Below are positions 35,758 to 45,231 of a stretch of 64,000 bases of DNA, in pieces. Each line of letters starts with the position of its first letter. Position 1 is the stretch's first letter. The stretch spans positions 1-64,000 of the forward strand of contig JAZRFM010000036.1 of NCBI GenBank assembly GCA_045661345.1, read 5' to 3'. The stretch comes from RUG12461 sp045661345 (GTDB lineage: Bacteria; Bacillota; Clostridia; Lachnospirales; Lachnospiraceae). A program made the position numbers and the translations under genes. The notes under the pieces were generated by a model. That model ran no database searches, had not been told where the DNA came from, and saw only the letters and a list, made by a program, of their open reading frames with translations.

Positions 35758-36451
35758 CTGAAACTCCCTTATTGTGCAGCTGGAGCAGGGTCTGATAGGC
35801 TGCTTCCTGTTCCGCGGCCTTTTTGCTGTGTCCGGTACCGCTGCCGTAGCGTACCTCCCCGATCCATGCCTCAATCGTGTAGCTCCGCTCATGATCGGGA
35901 CCCTCTGCACCAGCCAGGCGGTAGGTAAGGCTTCCCTTTCCCTCTGCCTGTACCAGCTCCTGCAGGATGGTCTTGCTGTCGTGGAACATACATTTATGGT
36001 CGATGTCCGTCAGGACATTCTTCTTGATGAACGCATCCGCCTGCTCCAGTCCGCCGTCCAGATAAATGGCACCGATCAGCGCCTCAAAGGCATCCGAAAG
36101 CACGGAAGGGCGCTTCCGCCCGCCGGTCTGATCCTCCCCTTTTCCAAGCCGCAGAAAGGACCCGAGATCAATATCCTCCGCGCATAAAGCGAGGGTCGGT
36201 TCACAGACGAGGCTGGCCCTGAGCTTCGTCATGGCCCCCTCCTGCAGCTGCGGGTAATTCCGGTATAAAAAATCACTGCTGACCAGCTCCAGCACCGCAT
36301 CCCCGAGAAACTCCAGCCGCTCGTTGTCCACGGCGTTCTTCATCTCATGCGCAAAGGAGCTGTGCGTCAGCGCCTGCAGGAAAAGTCCTCTGTCATGAAA
36401 GGTATATCCGATTTTTTGTTCCAGGCTGTCCATCATTTGTCCCATCCTCAA
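35738..36451 (-). CDS. rnc: Ribonuclease III
   Basis: 237 aa: catalytic signature NERLEFLGDAVLEL near 43, a second acidic site in SDAFEALIGAIYLD, and a C-terminal double-stranded RNA-binding domain ending with GHSKKAAEQEAA. Cleaves rRNA precursors and structured RNAs. The start may instead be five codons downstream (MMDSLEQ). Usual plsX-acpP-rnc-smc order. Confidence 0.96.
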   Translation of the reverse strand: MRMGQMMDSLEQKIGYTFHDRGLFLQALTHSSFAHEMKNAVDNERLEFLGDAVLELVSSDFLYRNYPQLQEGAMTKLRASLVCEPTLALCAEDIDLGSFLRLGKGEDQTGGRKRPSVLSDAFEALIGAIYLDGGLEQADAFIKKNVLTDIDHKCMFHDSKTILQELVQAEGKGSLTYRLAGAEGPDHERSYTIEAWIGEVRYGSGTGHSKKAAEQEAAYQTLLQLHNKGVSDVLKEH

Positions 36452-36470
36452 TCCTCTCTCACAAAAGGAA

Positions 36471-36492
36471 CGGGGGATGGATCCATCCCCCG
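36471..36492. other. 22-bp perfect palindrome between acpP and rnc
   Basis: CGGGGGATG GATC CATCCCCCG. On the minus strand it is followed only by GTTCCTTTTG, so it is a weak terminator or processing hairpin that may lower rnc expression relative to acpP. Confidence 0.5.
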
Positions 36493-36522
36493 CGATCCGA
36501 AGCAGTCTGTCTCCGATGCCTG

Positions 36523-36765
36523 TTACTGGTTGATCGCCTTCTTCACCAGCTCTACGGCATCTCCCACCGTGACGATCTTTTCGATCGCTTCGGTATCCAT
36601 ATCCTCTTCATCCAGTGAGAAACGTTCCTCGATCCCGAGGATGATCTGGAAAAGATCCAGCGAATCCGCACCGAGATCATCCACGAAGGTCGTCTCCAGC
36701 GTGATCTCCTCCGTGTCCACATTCAGCACTTCTGCGATAACTTCCTTAATAGCCTCCAGTTCCAT
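36523..36765 (-). CDS. acpP: Acyl carrier protein
   Basis: 80 aa, acidic, with the phosphopantetheine attachment motif GADSLDLFQI (DSL serine). Carries acyl chains for fatty-acid synthesis. The start at 36765 follows GGAGGGAT and lies 2 nt after the plsX stop. Confidence 0.97.
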   Translation of the reverse strand: MELEAIKEVIAEVLNVDTEEITLETTFVDDLGADSLDLFQIILGIEERFSLDEEDMDTEAIEKIVTVGDAVELVKKAINQ

Positions 36766-36767
36766 GC

Positions 36768-37784
36768 TTATCCCTCCTTCGTTGGTACCAGCTGTTCGCG
36801 TATCTTGCCGTTGATATCTGCCTGTATAAACGTCCTGCATTGCAGAACCGTGTTTTTGATCTCCAAGGCCCTGGAATTGCCGTGGGTTTTGACAACCAGC
36901 CCGTTTAATCCCAGCATCGGCGCGCCGCCGTATTTGCTGGCATCATAGTCCTTCAGGGTCTCCTTCAGCGCCGGTTTGATGAGAAGCGCCCCCAGCTTGC
37001 TGCGCACCGTACTCATCAGTCCCTTCTTCACCGCGGAGAGCAGCATCGCTGCCGTCCCCTCGTACATTTTCAGGATCACATTGCCGGTAAAGGCCTCGCA
37101 CACCACCACGTCCGCAGGACCCGTCGGAATATCCCTGGCTTCCACGCTTCCGATAAAGTTCAGATCCGGCTGCTCCTTCAGAAGCGGAAAGGTCTCTTTG
37201 ACGAGGGCATTTCCCTTTTCCTCCTCCGCACCGATGTTGACGATCCCCACCGTGGGATTGGGTATCCCCATCACATGCTTCATATAGATGGAACCCATTT
37301 GCGCGAACTGCACGAGATGACTGGATCTGGCATCCACATTCGCCCCGCAGTCAATGAGGAGCGTCACGCCCTTTTCCGTGGGAATCAGCGGTGCAAGGGG
37401 CGGTCGTTCGATCCCGCGGATCCGCCCGATCAGAACCTGCCCTCCCACGAGGACAGCGCCGGTGCTCCCGGCGGAAACAAAGGCATCCGCCTGCTGCTCC
37501 TTGACGAGCTTCATACCGACTACGATGGAGGAATCCTTCTTTTTGCGGATCGCCGCCACCGGCGGCTCTGCCATTTCGATCACCTCCGAAGCGTTTACCA
37601 CCGTGATCTGTTCCCTCGGATAAGTCAGCCCCGCCAGTACCGCGTTGATCTTTTCCTCCTGTCCCACGAGAATCACCTGAATATCCGGTGCTTCCTTTAC
37701 CGCGTCCACTGCGCCCCGGACGATCTCACCGGGCGCGTTGTCTCCGCCCATGGCGTCCAGTACGACGCGAACTCTTTCTCCCAT
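36768..37784 (-). CDS. plsX: Phosphate acyltransferase PlsX
   Basis: 338 aa: VVLDAMGGDNAPGEIVRGAV at the start, and SAGSTGAVLVGGQ and TLLIDCGAN segments. Converts acyl-ACP to acyl-phosphate for phospholipid synthesis with PlsY. AAAGGGG-type site upstream. The usual neighbour rpmF is not found before it. Confidence 0.96.
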   Translation of the reverse strand: MGERVRVVLDAMGGDNAPGEIVRGAVDAVKEAPDIQVILVGQEEKINAVLAGLTYPREQITVVNASEVIEMAEPPVAAIRKKKDSSIVVGMKLVKEQQADAFVSAGSTGAVLVGGQVLIGRIRGIERPPLAPLIPTEKGVTLLIDCGANVDARSSHLVQFAQMGSIYMKHVMGIPNPTVGIVNIGAEEEKGNALVKETFPLLKEQPDLNFIGSVEARDIPTGPADVVVCEAFTGNVILKMYEGTAAMLLSAVKKGLMSTVRSKLGALLIKPALKETLKDYDASKYGGAPMLGLNGLVVKTHGNSRALEIKNTVLQCRTFIQADINGKIREQLVPTKEG

Positions 37785-37882
37785 GTCGTGTCTTCCCCTT
37801 TAGTCTGTCAATTTTCTGTGCAGGTACTTTCGCTACAGATCCTTACGCTATACGATACTATAAAACGTTTCATAATTCAACA

Positions 37883-39103
37883 TCATACCTTTTTGTTGAC
37901 GCCGTTGACCACCGCGTACTCATTTTCCCGCATGGGAATCACAAGGCACCGCTCTCCGTCCACCACGGCGCTTCTGATCTCCCGTTCCTTTTCCGGCTTC
38001 ACCCGCAGCACCACGTCATAGGTTTTTTCCTCCTCATCATAGGCCGCCACACGTTCCTCCAGCTGCTTCACCCTGTTGGTCAGCGCTTTCTTCTCGATTT
38101 TAGCCGCGCCGTCCCGCAGGGTCTTCGCATCCACCAGATGCTCTGCCGCCGGCATCTCCGTCTCGAAGGCTTCGGCATAACGCCCCGCCACAAGGGCTGC
38201 CCGGGCTTCATCCATGCCGCTGTCCGTCATGAGCTTCTCCACCTCCTGCTTCCCCAGAATCAGATCCGACTCCTCGTAATCATCCGCTTTTTCCTCCATA
38301 ACCTCCGTCACCATCTCGGAAAGATTCTGCTGGATATCGATGTAAACCTCGTCCCCGTCCTCGTCAAAAGAAGAGGTGATGATGCTGCGGAAGGTCTTCT
38401 TCTGCTCCGTCGCCGTCTGTCTGGCGGGACATCCCAGCATCTTTTCCACGAACTCGTTGTGGGGCTCTTTTGCGTCCTTTGTGTAAAAAATCACGGAATG
38501 GATGTCACTGCTACGGTCGGAAAATGCAGGGAACAAAAATCCGGTTTCCGGAAGGGAAACAATCTTGTCCCGGAGCCGCGGGCCGATCTCGTTTTTCTGC
38601 TCCAGATACCCCAGCGCCGGCTTGCTGAGGACGATGGGACAGATGGAACAGATGAGATACTCATAGACCTCCTCCGATTCGTCCAGCTTCTGCCTGTCCG
38701 TAGTGCGCGTCATCACATCATATACGTCATGAAACAGCAGGATCAGATAGCTCCCTGCGTAATCATAGCTTTCGATCACCAGGTCAAAAAACCGGTCCAC
38801 CAGCTCCTGGTTTTTCAGCTTGCTTTCTCTGAGCCCCAGCAGAAACTGCTGCGTGCCGCCGGCCTCTTCCTGGTCCCGGGGAAATTCCAGCGGCAGGAGC
38901 TGGTCTCCCACCACCCCGGACAGGGTTTTCTTTGCGATCTCCAGGTATTTATAAAACTCGTCATCCTCCAGATTCAGAAAAGTTTTTCCGAAGTTGACGA
39001 CCTTTTCTTTTCCCGGATTCACATAGCATCCGCACATCCTCGTAAAGGTGCAGCTGTCCTTCTTCATGCGTCTCGTCAGTTCCAGTACGTCTCGTTTTTT
39101 CAT
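37883..39103 (-). CDS. DUF4317 family protein
   Basis: 406 aa, soluble and acidic, recognised from its start MKKRDVLELTRRMKKD and the segments CTFTRMCGCYV and LILLFHDVYDV, which fit a Clostridia-restricted family of unknown function. No catalytic motif is visible. The ATG overlaps the stop of the preceding membrane gene (ATGA), so it is translated as part of the XrtG operon although its role there is unclear. Confidence 0.8.
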   Translation of the reverse strand: MKKRDVLELTRRMKKDSCTFTRMCGCYVNPGKEKVVNFGKTFLNLEDDEFYKYLEIAKKTLSGVVGDQLLPLEFPRDQEEAGGTQQFLLGLRESKLKNQELVDRFFDLVIESYDYAGSYLILLFHDVYDVMTRTTDRQKLDESEEVYEYLICSICPIVLSKPALGYLEQKNEIGPRLRDKIVSLPETGFLFPAFSDRSSDIHSVIFYTKDAKEPHNEFVEKMLGCPARQTATEQKKTFRSIITSSFDEDGDEVYIDIQQNLSEMVTEVMEEKADDYEESDLILGKQEVEKLMTDSGMDEARAALVAGRYAEAFETEMPAAEHLVDAKTLRDGAAKIEKKALTNRVKQLEERVAAYDEEEKTYDVVLRVKPEKEREIRSAVVDGERCLVIPMRENEYAVVNGVNKKV

Positions 39104-41595
39104 GATGCAGTCCCTTCTTTTCTTTTTCTTTCTTCCTTTTCTTTCTCCAGATCACTGTCAAAGCTGATCTTGCCCACCGCCAGAAACAACACGGCCGAAA
39201 GCAATCCGATCAGGCTGATCACCAGTCCCTGTCTGAGATAAGGATAACGCAGGGTGATGACCGTCCTTCCCTTTCCCACCTCCAGCAGATGGTTCACGCT
39301 CCGGATGGGCTGCGCACTCTCAAAGATGTCGTGGAAGGCCAAATTGGTGTTGACCCCTTCCCGATCCGTCTCGATGGTGATCCTCCGCGGCTCAACGGCA
39401 ACCCGGATGGGCACCAGCTCCCGCTGGGGCAGCTCCTCGGGATTGAGCCGGATGACGCTGTCCAGAATCTCCTTTGCATTCGGATCCCCCGTCAGCATGG
39501 TATGGTAGATCAGATTCAGACCGATGACCGTGATATTGTCATTATATACTTTTCCGAGGAAAGATTCCTCCAGTCCGTTGTCATAAAAATACCCCTCCAC
39601 CTCATCCAGGTGATTGACGAACACCGTCTCCCAGTCCTCGTATCCTTCCCGGAAGAAATCCAGGTCGTAGCGTTTGTCCCCCACGAACAGGAAGGGATAC
39701 CCGTTTTCAAACAGCACGCGGCTGCAGTTGATGCCCAAAAATTCCCGCACCTTGGTGAGACCGTTGATGGGGATGCCGTCCGCATTGATCACGATCCGCA
39801 CCTGCGCATCGGCAAGGTCTCTGATCAGCTGCTCCGCCGTCTCCTTGTCCTCATAGGTAAAGTGGTCCAGAAAGATGATCTCGTAGTCCTTCAGTTCGTC
39901 GAAGGTATAATCCGTCAGGCAGTCGGATTCCCCCTCCTCCATGATGGGGTAATAGAGCTCGATCTGGGAGCTGTTGGTTCCGATGCCGATGCCCCGGTAA
40001 TAGTTGACGGTACCGAAGCGCTCCATCCCGGTGTTGTAGTGATACAGGAGATACTCCGGATTCTCTTCCACCAGAGCGTAGCCGCGTTTCACAGCGCAGT
40101 CCTTCAGATAGGGCTCGTCCTCTCCCTCTTTTTTCATCATGCTTTTCGGGATCAGCACCGTATCATCCCCCAGCTCCAGGCACCGGTCAAACAGGTAAAG
40201 ATAGGCGCCCTCGGAGAGCGCCTCCTCCAGCATCGAAACATTGTCCGCGGTCTCCGCGGCCTGCCACCCGTAACCGAAGGATTCCTGCAGCCGCCTTTCG
40301 CCGAAATCCGAGATCACATAGTGAGGCGCCGCTCCCTCCAGTCCCGCGTCCAGCATCGCAAGACGCTGCGTCGTTATCTCTTTTGCCTTGGCAATCAGCG
40401 TGTCTTCGGAAAGCGCCGTAAGCTCTGCGTCCATATTCCCTGTCCGGATCCCCCCGTAAAGCAGCGGGACGGATGGCAGGACATCCAGCACCAGCAGCAC
40501 GGATACCAGCAGAACGATCCAGGTCTTCAGGGAATCCCAAAGCAGGAAGGAAAACAGGATCATGGCCGCGGCGATGGACAGAAACCGCAGCATCCAAAGG
40601 TACTGATGCCCCGGGATACGGGAGATCAGCGGATAAAAGAGGAGTGTCGTACAGGCAAAGATCAGGATCCCGCTCCAAAAGCCCGGCATGGACTTCCGTT
40701 TGCTGCAGACCGCCCCGAAGACCGCCAGGATAAACGCTGCCAGCCCGAAATAAAACGCATCCTGCACTTCCAGCCTGTGCAAAGGGTTGAGGGAGGTCAG
40801 ACCGGACTGGAAAAAGGTTCGCATGATCCTCTCGTTGTTGACTGCCGTCAGACCGCCCCGCAGGAACGGATACAGCCAGACTCCGGTCAGGAGCCACGAA
40901 ATGACAAAGGCAGCGCATACCGCCAGGGCACCGCGCTTTCGTTTGTTGATGAACTTATCCAGCAGCAGATAAAAGACCATGGCGATGGTGACCATCCCGG
41001 TGTACCCGGTATGACTGAGCAGCATCAGGAGATAGCAGATCATGATAAACGGCATGTAGAAGAACCGCCGCGTGTCCAGAAAGGAGACAATGAGATACAA
41101 AAGCAGCGGCAGAAGCGCGATGACAAGCCCGCGGGCCAGATCTCCCTCCCCGAAGCAGGCTGTCAGGTTCGCCGGCATGAAAAACCAGAGCAGCCCGAGA
41201 AAAGCCCCCATCAACAGCCGTTTTTTCCGAATCCCGACATACAGCCAGACCGCCGCCCCTAGGAAAAACAGGATGGCAAGGTACCAAAAATACCCCTGCA
41301 ACACGTTCTGTCCGGCCAGAACTCCGCAAAGCACGAGCATATACGCCGTCAAAGGGGAGAAATACCGGAGAGGCTCCACCCCGTTGTACCAGTTTGCGTC
41401 ATAAAGCGGGAAGTAATCTCCCGTCCGGATGGACGAAAGGAGCTGATCCGCCCGATAGATATGATATAATGCTGCCTTCCCCTGCGGGTAGTGCCCGCTC
41501 CGGTACACCAGATATGCTACTCCCGCGGCGGCAGCCGCAAAGAGCGCCAGAAAGAGGATACAAAGCAGCCCCTGCAGGATCTTCCGTTTCAACAT
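39100..41595 (-). CDS. PTPS-related polytopic membrane protein of the XrtG cluster
   Basis: 831 aa. The first ~370 residues hold roughly ten to twelve hydrophobic segments, with a luminal DANWYNGVEPLRYFSP loop. This is the layout of the '6-pyruvoyl-tetrahydropterin synthase related domain; membrane protein' family, which resembles GT-C glycosyltransferases. A large extracellular part and a final membrane span (GLVISLIGLLSAVLFLAVG) follow. GAGGGGG precedes the start at 41595. It probably transfers sugars on the outer face during surface glycan or glycoprotein assembly. Confidence 0.8.
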   Translation of the reverse strand: MLKRKILQGLLCILFLALFAAAAAGVAYLVYRSGHYPQGKAALYHIYRADQLLSSIRTGDYFPLYDANWYNGVEPLRYFSPLTAYMLVLCGVLAGQNVLQGYFWYLAILFFLGAAVWLYVGIRKKRLLMGAFLGLLWFFMPANLTACFGEGDLARGLVIALLPLLLYLIVSFLDTRRFFYMPFIMICYLLMLLSHTGYTGMVTIAMVFYLLLDKFINKRKRGALAVCAAFVISWLLTGVWLYPFLRGGLTAVNNERIMRTFFQSGLTSLNPLHRLEVQDAFYFGLAAFILAVFGAVCSKRKSMPGFWSGILIFACTTLLFYPLISRIPGHQYLWMLRFLSIAAAMILFSFLLWDSLKTWIVLLVSVLLVLDVLPSVPLLYGGIRTGNMDAELTALSEDTLIAKAKEITTQRLAMLDAGLEGAAPHYVISDFGERRLQESFGYGWQAAETADNVSMLEEALSEGAYLYLFDRCLELGDDTVLIPKSMMKKEGEDEPYLKDCAVKRGYALVEENPEYLLYHYNTGMERFGTVNYYRGIGIGTNSSQIELYYPIMEEGESDCLTDYTFDELKDYEIIFLDHFTYEDKETAEQLIRDLADAQVRIVINADGIPINGLTKVREFLGINCSRVLFENGYPFLFVGDKRYDLDFFREGYEDWETVFVNHLDEVEGYFYDNGLEESFLGKVYNDNITVIGLNLIYHTMLTGDPNAKEILDSVIRLNPEELPQRELVPIRVAVEPRRITIETDREGVNTNLAFHDIFESAQPIRSVNHLLEVGKGRTVITLRYPYLRQGLVISLIGLLSAVLFLAVGKISFDSDLEKEKEERKRKEGTAS

Positions 41596-41605
41596 GGATC
41601 CCCCT

Positions 41606-42118
41606 CTATCCCTTATCATCGATGATCCCGTCCAGTACGGAGTCGATGATCATGGATGTGACCTCTTTGGAATTTTGCTTCATGTTATTCATGAAGTCCA
41701 GTTCCTCTTCATAATCCAGCACATAGCTTCTGGTAGGTGTTTCCGAGCTCTCCATCAGAATCACCTCGCCGCCGATGCCGCGGATGATCTTGCGGAGATT
41801 GTCCCCGAAATAGTCGGAGACGTTTTCCAGTGTCGGCACTACCTTATCAAAGGGCGGAATCTCGTTGACGATCCTGTTCTGGTAAGGCGCAATGAACTCC
41901 TCAATGGCCTTTTCAAACGCATTGAACTGGATAAAATCCGATCCGATTCTGGTCACGCAGATGGTAAACTCCCACGTGTGCGGATGCACCTGCCCCTCTT
42001 TTCCGTTGATGATGATAAAATGACTGCAGTTCAAGTAGGCTTTGAATTTATACTCCCTGTTGAAACCGCTTTCCATACTGTCGAAAAACTCCTTACTGGC
42101 GGAATCCATATTATTCAA
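41606..42118 (-). CDS. PTPS/QueD-fold protein of the exosortase G cluster
   Basis: 170 aa with the zinc triad of the 6-pyruvoyl-tetrahydropterin synthase fold: H33, H45 and H47 (CSHF and VHPHTW). The usual catalytic Cys/His environment of QueD is not apparent, and no queuosine or pterin genes lie nearby. Such PTPS-like proteins are a known companion of Gram-positive exosortase clusters, with unknown function. Its start overlaps the end of the upstream gene by 8 bp. Confidence 0.8.
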   Translation of the reverse strand: MNNMDSASKEFFDSMESGFNREYKFKAYLNCSHFIIINGKEGQVHPHTWEFTICVTRIGSDFIQFNAFEKAIEEFIAPYQNRIVNEIPPFDKVVPTLENVSDYFGDNLRKIIRGIGGEVILMESSETPTRSYVLDYEEELDFMNNMKQNSKEVTSMIIDSVLDGIIDDKG

Positions 42119-43235
42119 AAAACTCCTTCTCTATGCTTTCCATGTCCGCGTCGGATTCCACTCTCTGCTGCTTTGCGATGCTCATCTCACCGTACAGCTG
42201 GATCCGGTTCACGGCCGTTTTCGCTTCGCTCTCCGCATACTGGAGGAAGATCAGAAGAAGGTTCTTTTCATCCCGCATGATAAAGCGCAGAACCTTCTTA
42301 TCCAGCATCATCTGGGCATGCTCCAGAAACTCCTCCCGGGTCTTTCCGCTGTCAAAGGTAAGCTTCATAAAGTGCATGGGATAAGCCCTGCGCTCTCTGA
42401 GCTTCTCCAGAAAGCTCTGCAGCACGGAGATATGATAGGCGTTGAGCCTTGTGGAGTACTGCTCCCTCTCCATCATCTCCTGATCGAGCTCTCCGATCTT
42501 GATATTCTGATCCCGGATATGGGAATGCAGCTCATCCGTTTCCTGCTTCAGTCTTTCCAGCTCCACCGTCAGCGTCATGAAGGCCACGGCGATGATCACG
42601 AAGATGAGAATCAGCATGAGGATGATCGTAATCTTTGCGGAGAGGAATTCGTTGTTGTCCAGAATCACACTGGTATTGGTCAGCAGACAGATCCGGTAGA
42701 ATTGCCCGTTATACTCGAATTCGACACCGGAAGCGATATAGTCATCCCCGTCCATTTTGATGGTGTCGTGGGTCACCCAGTTCCGGCGGAGATTGTTCAA
42801 AAATACATCCGCGCTTTGCTCCACCATATAGGTGGAGGTGGTAAATCCCTTGTACCGGTTTGTCTCCAGCACGTCCTTCACAAACACAAGATAGTCATCC
42901 TTACTGAGGGTCCAGTACTTGCCGGAGGAAGCATCCAGCGTCCCCAGGATCTCCCTGATAATCTCGTCATCCGTTGCCTCCGGATCCCGCAGGGCAATCT
43001 GCTCCATCACAAGCTCCACATAGCCGTCCTGCTGATCCGCATAGATCTCCAGCACACCCTGATCATACCGGTAAAGCTGATACACCGAGACAACGATGCA
43101 AAGTGCCACCACAAGGATGATAAAAAACGACAGCACCTTAAACCGCACCCGTTTCCCGGCGATCTTGATCTCCGCCACAGCCTTCTTTTCCTGTTCCGGA
43201 TTCTGCTCCTTTTTTTCCTCTTCTTTTTGGGCCAT
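42111..43235 (-). CDS. Two-span membrane protein with extracellular sensor-like region
   Basis: 374 aa: a charged cytosolic N-terminus, membrane span 1 near 33-52, ~150 extracellular residues, span 2 near 205-226, a coiled coil (LERLKQETDELHSHI), and ~120 cytosolic residues. The topology is that of a sensor or GGDEF/kinase-type receptor, but no GGDEF or kinase motif is visible. It could sense or regulate glycan export in the XrtG cluster. Confidence 0.6.
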   Translation of the reverse strand: MAQKEEEKKEQNPEQEKKAVAEIKIAGKRVRFKVLSFFIILVVALCIVVSVYQLYRYDQGVLEIYADQQDGYVELVMEQIALRDPEATDDEIIREILGTLDASSGKYWTLSKDDYLVFVKDVLETNRYKGFTTSTYMVEQSADVFLNNLRRNWVTHDTIKMDGDDYIASGVEFEYNGQFYRICLLTNTSVILDNNEFLSAKITIILMLILIFVIIAVAFMTLTVELERLKQETDELHSHIRDQNIKIGELDQEMMEREQYSTRLNAYHISVLQSFLEKLRERRAYPMHFMKLTFDSGKTREEFLEHAQMMLDKKVLRFIMRDEKNLLLIFLQYAESEAKTAVNRIQLYGEMSIAKQQRVESDADMESIEKEFFE

Positions 43236-43249
43236 TCCTTCCCACTCCT

Positions 43250-44638
43250 TTATTCCTGTTTCTCCGGTTTGTTCACAAACCTTCGTACCGCGCCCAGTCC
43301 CTTCGCCACAAAGCCCAGCTCGGAGGCTGCCGCCTCCTTAAACGCCTGCCCCTCTTCCGTCAGGTTCCGCACCTTCCAGGAGCTCTCGGTGTCGATGCTG
43401 TTGATGACCCCCGCGAACCGGATGAAGAACACCAGCAGATTAAAAAAGGGCAGGATCGGTATGATATACCATTGCCTCCGGTAGTACCGCCGCAGCTCCT
43501 TAAACTCGGACAGAAAGCCGTTGATCGCAATGTAGTAGAGGAGCCCGACGATGATATACAGCAAAAAAAGAAATGCTGTGGAATACGCGATCATGGTAAA
43601 GGAGTAGTTCATCAGCATCAGGCAGATCAGCGCCAGATACCAGATCATACGCGGAAACGCAAAGGTATGGTCGTACATGAGTGTCCGCACGTTTTCATCC
43701 GTCAGGATCTTATGGGGCTTCAGGTTCTTTTTCAAAAACAGGGAAGAGACCTCCAGACTCCCGCGCTGCCAGCGCTGGCGCTGGGTATAGAGCTTGTTCA
43801 TGTCCTCGATGGGATCCACGAAAAAGATGGCATCCTCACAGATGCTGACCTTCAGACCCTGCAGGTATTTCATCTGGAAGGTGATCTGGGTGTCCTCCCC
43901 GATGGTGTCCGTGTTGTACAGCTGGGATTTCAGCACGGCCGATTTGCGGAAGGCGGAAAAAGCGCCGGACAGGGTATACATCATATTAAACTCGGAAGCG
44001 TAATTTCGTCCCGCAAGGAAGGCCTGGGCATACTCCATGAATTCCAGCTTTCTGAGAAGGCGCGGAAACAGCAGAGGATACCCCTCCACCTGCTCCGGAA
44101 AAGTCAGGATGGATCCCGTCATACAATCAATGTCCTTGTCCGCTTCAAATTTATGGACGATCTTTTTCAGCGCCGATTTTTCCAGCTGTCCGTCGGAATC
44201 GATATGAATGATGTATTTCCCGTCGCTGTTGAAAAGCGCCATGTTGAGGGCTCTGGATTTGCCCTGCTTGGCATTCAGCCATTGCATCATGAGATCCGGA
44301 TATTTCATCTGGCATTCGCCGAAAACCCGGAAGCTGTCATCCCTGCTCTGATTGTTTACACAGAAGATCCGGATCTGGGAATTCGGATAGTCGCTCTCGT
44401 CAATGGAACGGATACATTCCTCCAGCGTGTCCGCCGAATTATACACCGGGATCAGAAGCGAGATCTCCGGCTCAAAGGCCGGAACCGGATAATGCTTCGG
44501 AAAGAGACGTTTTTTGAGCAGCACCAGCATGCTGCCGATGGAGGGTATCACTTCCATCACCACCGGAATGATGATCCAGGCTGCCCAGAAAATGAAGGAG
44601 CCGAGAAAGCTGTTCATGAAGTTATGAAGAGTGTCCAT
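43250..44638 (-). CDS. Family 2 glycosyltransferase of the XrtG cluster
   Basis: 462 aa: one membrane span at the N-terminus, a GT-A domain with LIPVYNSADTLEE, HIDSDGQ (D147xD149), GEDTQ (E248, D249) and the processive-enzyme motif QRQRW (286-290), then two to three C-terminal spans. This resembles cellulose/hyaluronan synthase-like enzymes and the glycosyltransferase known to accompany XrtG. Its start overlaps xrtG by 17 bp. Confidence 0.9.
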   Translation of the reverse strand: MDTLHNFMNSFLGSFIFWAAWIIIPVVMEVIPSIGSMLVLLKKRLFPKHYPVPAFEPEISLLIPVYNSADTLEECIRSIDESDYPNSQIRIFCVNNQSRDDSFRVFGECQMKYPDLMMQWLNAKQGKSRALNMALFNSDGKYIIHIDSDGQLEKSALKKIVHKFEADKDIDCMTGSILTFPEQVEGYPLLFPRLLRKLEFMEYAQAFLAGRNYASEFNMMYTLSGAFSAFRKSAVLKSQLYNTDTIGEDTQITFQMKYLQGLKVSICEDAIFFVDPIEDMNKLYTQRQRWQRGSLEVSSLFLKKNLKPHKILTDENVRTLMYDHTFAFPRMIWYLALICLMLMNYSFTMIAYSTAFLFLLYIIVGLLYYIAINGFLSEFKELRRYYRRQWYIIPILPFFNLLVFFIRFAGVINSIDTESSWKVRNLTEEGQAFKEAAASELGFVAKGLGAVRRFVNKPEKQE

Positions 44639-45227
44639 ACTTGAACCCTCCCACTTTCTGTCTGATCACCTGCGTCCGTGTAAAGACATAGAAATACAGT
44701 GCGATGGAAAGCACATAGAAAACAATTCTCCCGACAAAGGTATGGGCCACGTAATACATGGAGGTGCCGCCGAAATGGATCATGAGGCAGATGATCGTGA
44801 TCCGGAGCGCATTGAAAAGGAGCAGAAGCAAAGTCCCCACAGCACCCACAATGAGCTTCTCCGCCTTGGTATAGGCTTTGAAAAAAATGAGGAGCGAGAG
44901 GAATGCCATGATCTCCAGAATGCCCGAGCACTCAAAGTCGATGACCAGCGTCATGGAGTCCCCCATGAGCGTGTTCACAAAGATCACCCCGTATTTAAAG
45001 TAAGTGGAATAAAAGCCCGTGATCTGTCCGACGATACCGGAGATCGCCGCCACCACCTGCGCCAGAGGATGTGTCAAAAACGGCCGGATCCATACCATAC
45101 CGAAAACAAACGTTCCGGCGCTCCCTATCAGGAAACGCCAGAACGATAATTGACTCTTCGTCAGAAGATGCAGGACATACAGCCATACCAGAACTAATAC
45201 AATTGTAACAATGACCGATACCAGCAT
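44622..45227 (-). CDS. xrtG: Exosortase family protein XrtG
   Basis: 201 aa, about six to seven membrane helices, with the exosortase catalytic residues: Cys100 in FECSGILE, Arg142 in NALRI and His162 in VAHTFVGR. Exosortases cleave a C-terminal sorting tail after export and attach or release the protein. The Gram-positive XrtG version is linked to a glycosyltransferase and PTPS-like proteins, all of which are found here. It directly follows the probable substrate gene (4-nt gap). Confidence 0.93.
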   Translation of the reverse strand: MLVSVIVTIVLVLVWLYVLHLLTKSQLSFWRFLIGSAGTFVFGMVWIRPFLTHPLAQVVAAISGIVGQITGFYSTYFKYGVIFVNTLMGDSMTLVIDFECSGILEIMAFLSLLIFFKAYTKAEKLIVGAVGTLLLLLFNALRITIICLMIHFGGTSMYYVAHTFVGRIVFYVLSIALYFYVFTRTQVIRQKVGGFKYGHSS

Positions 45228-45231
45228 GTCT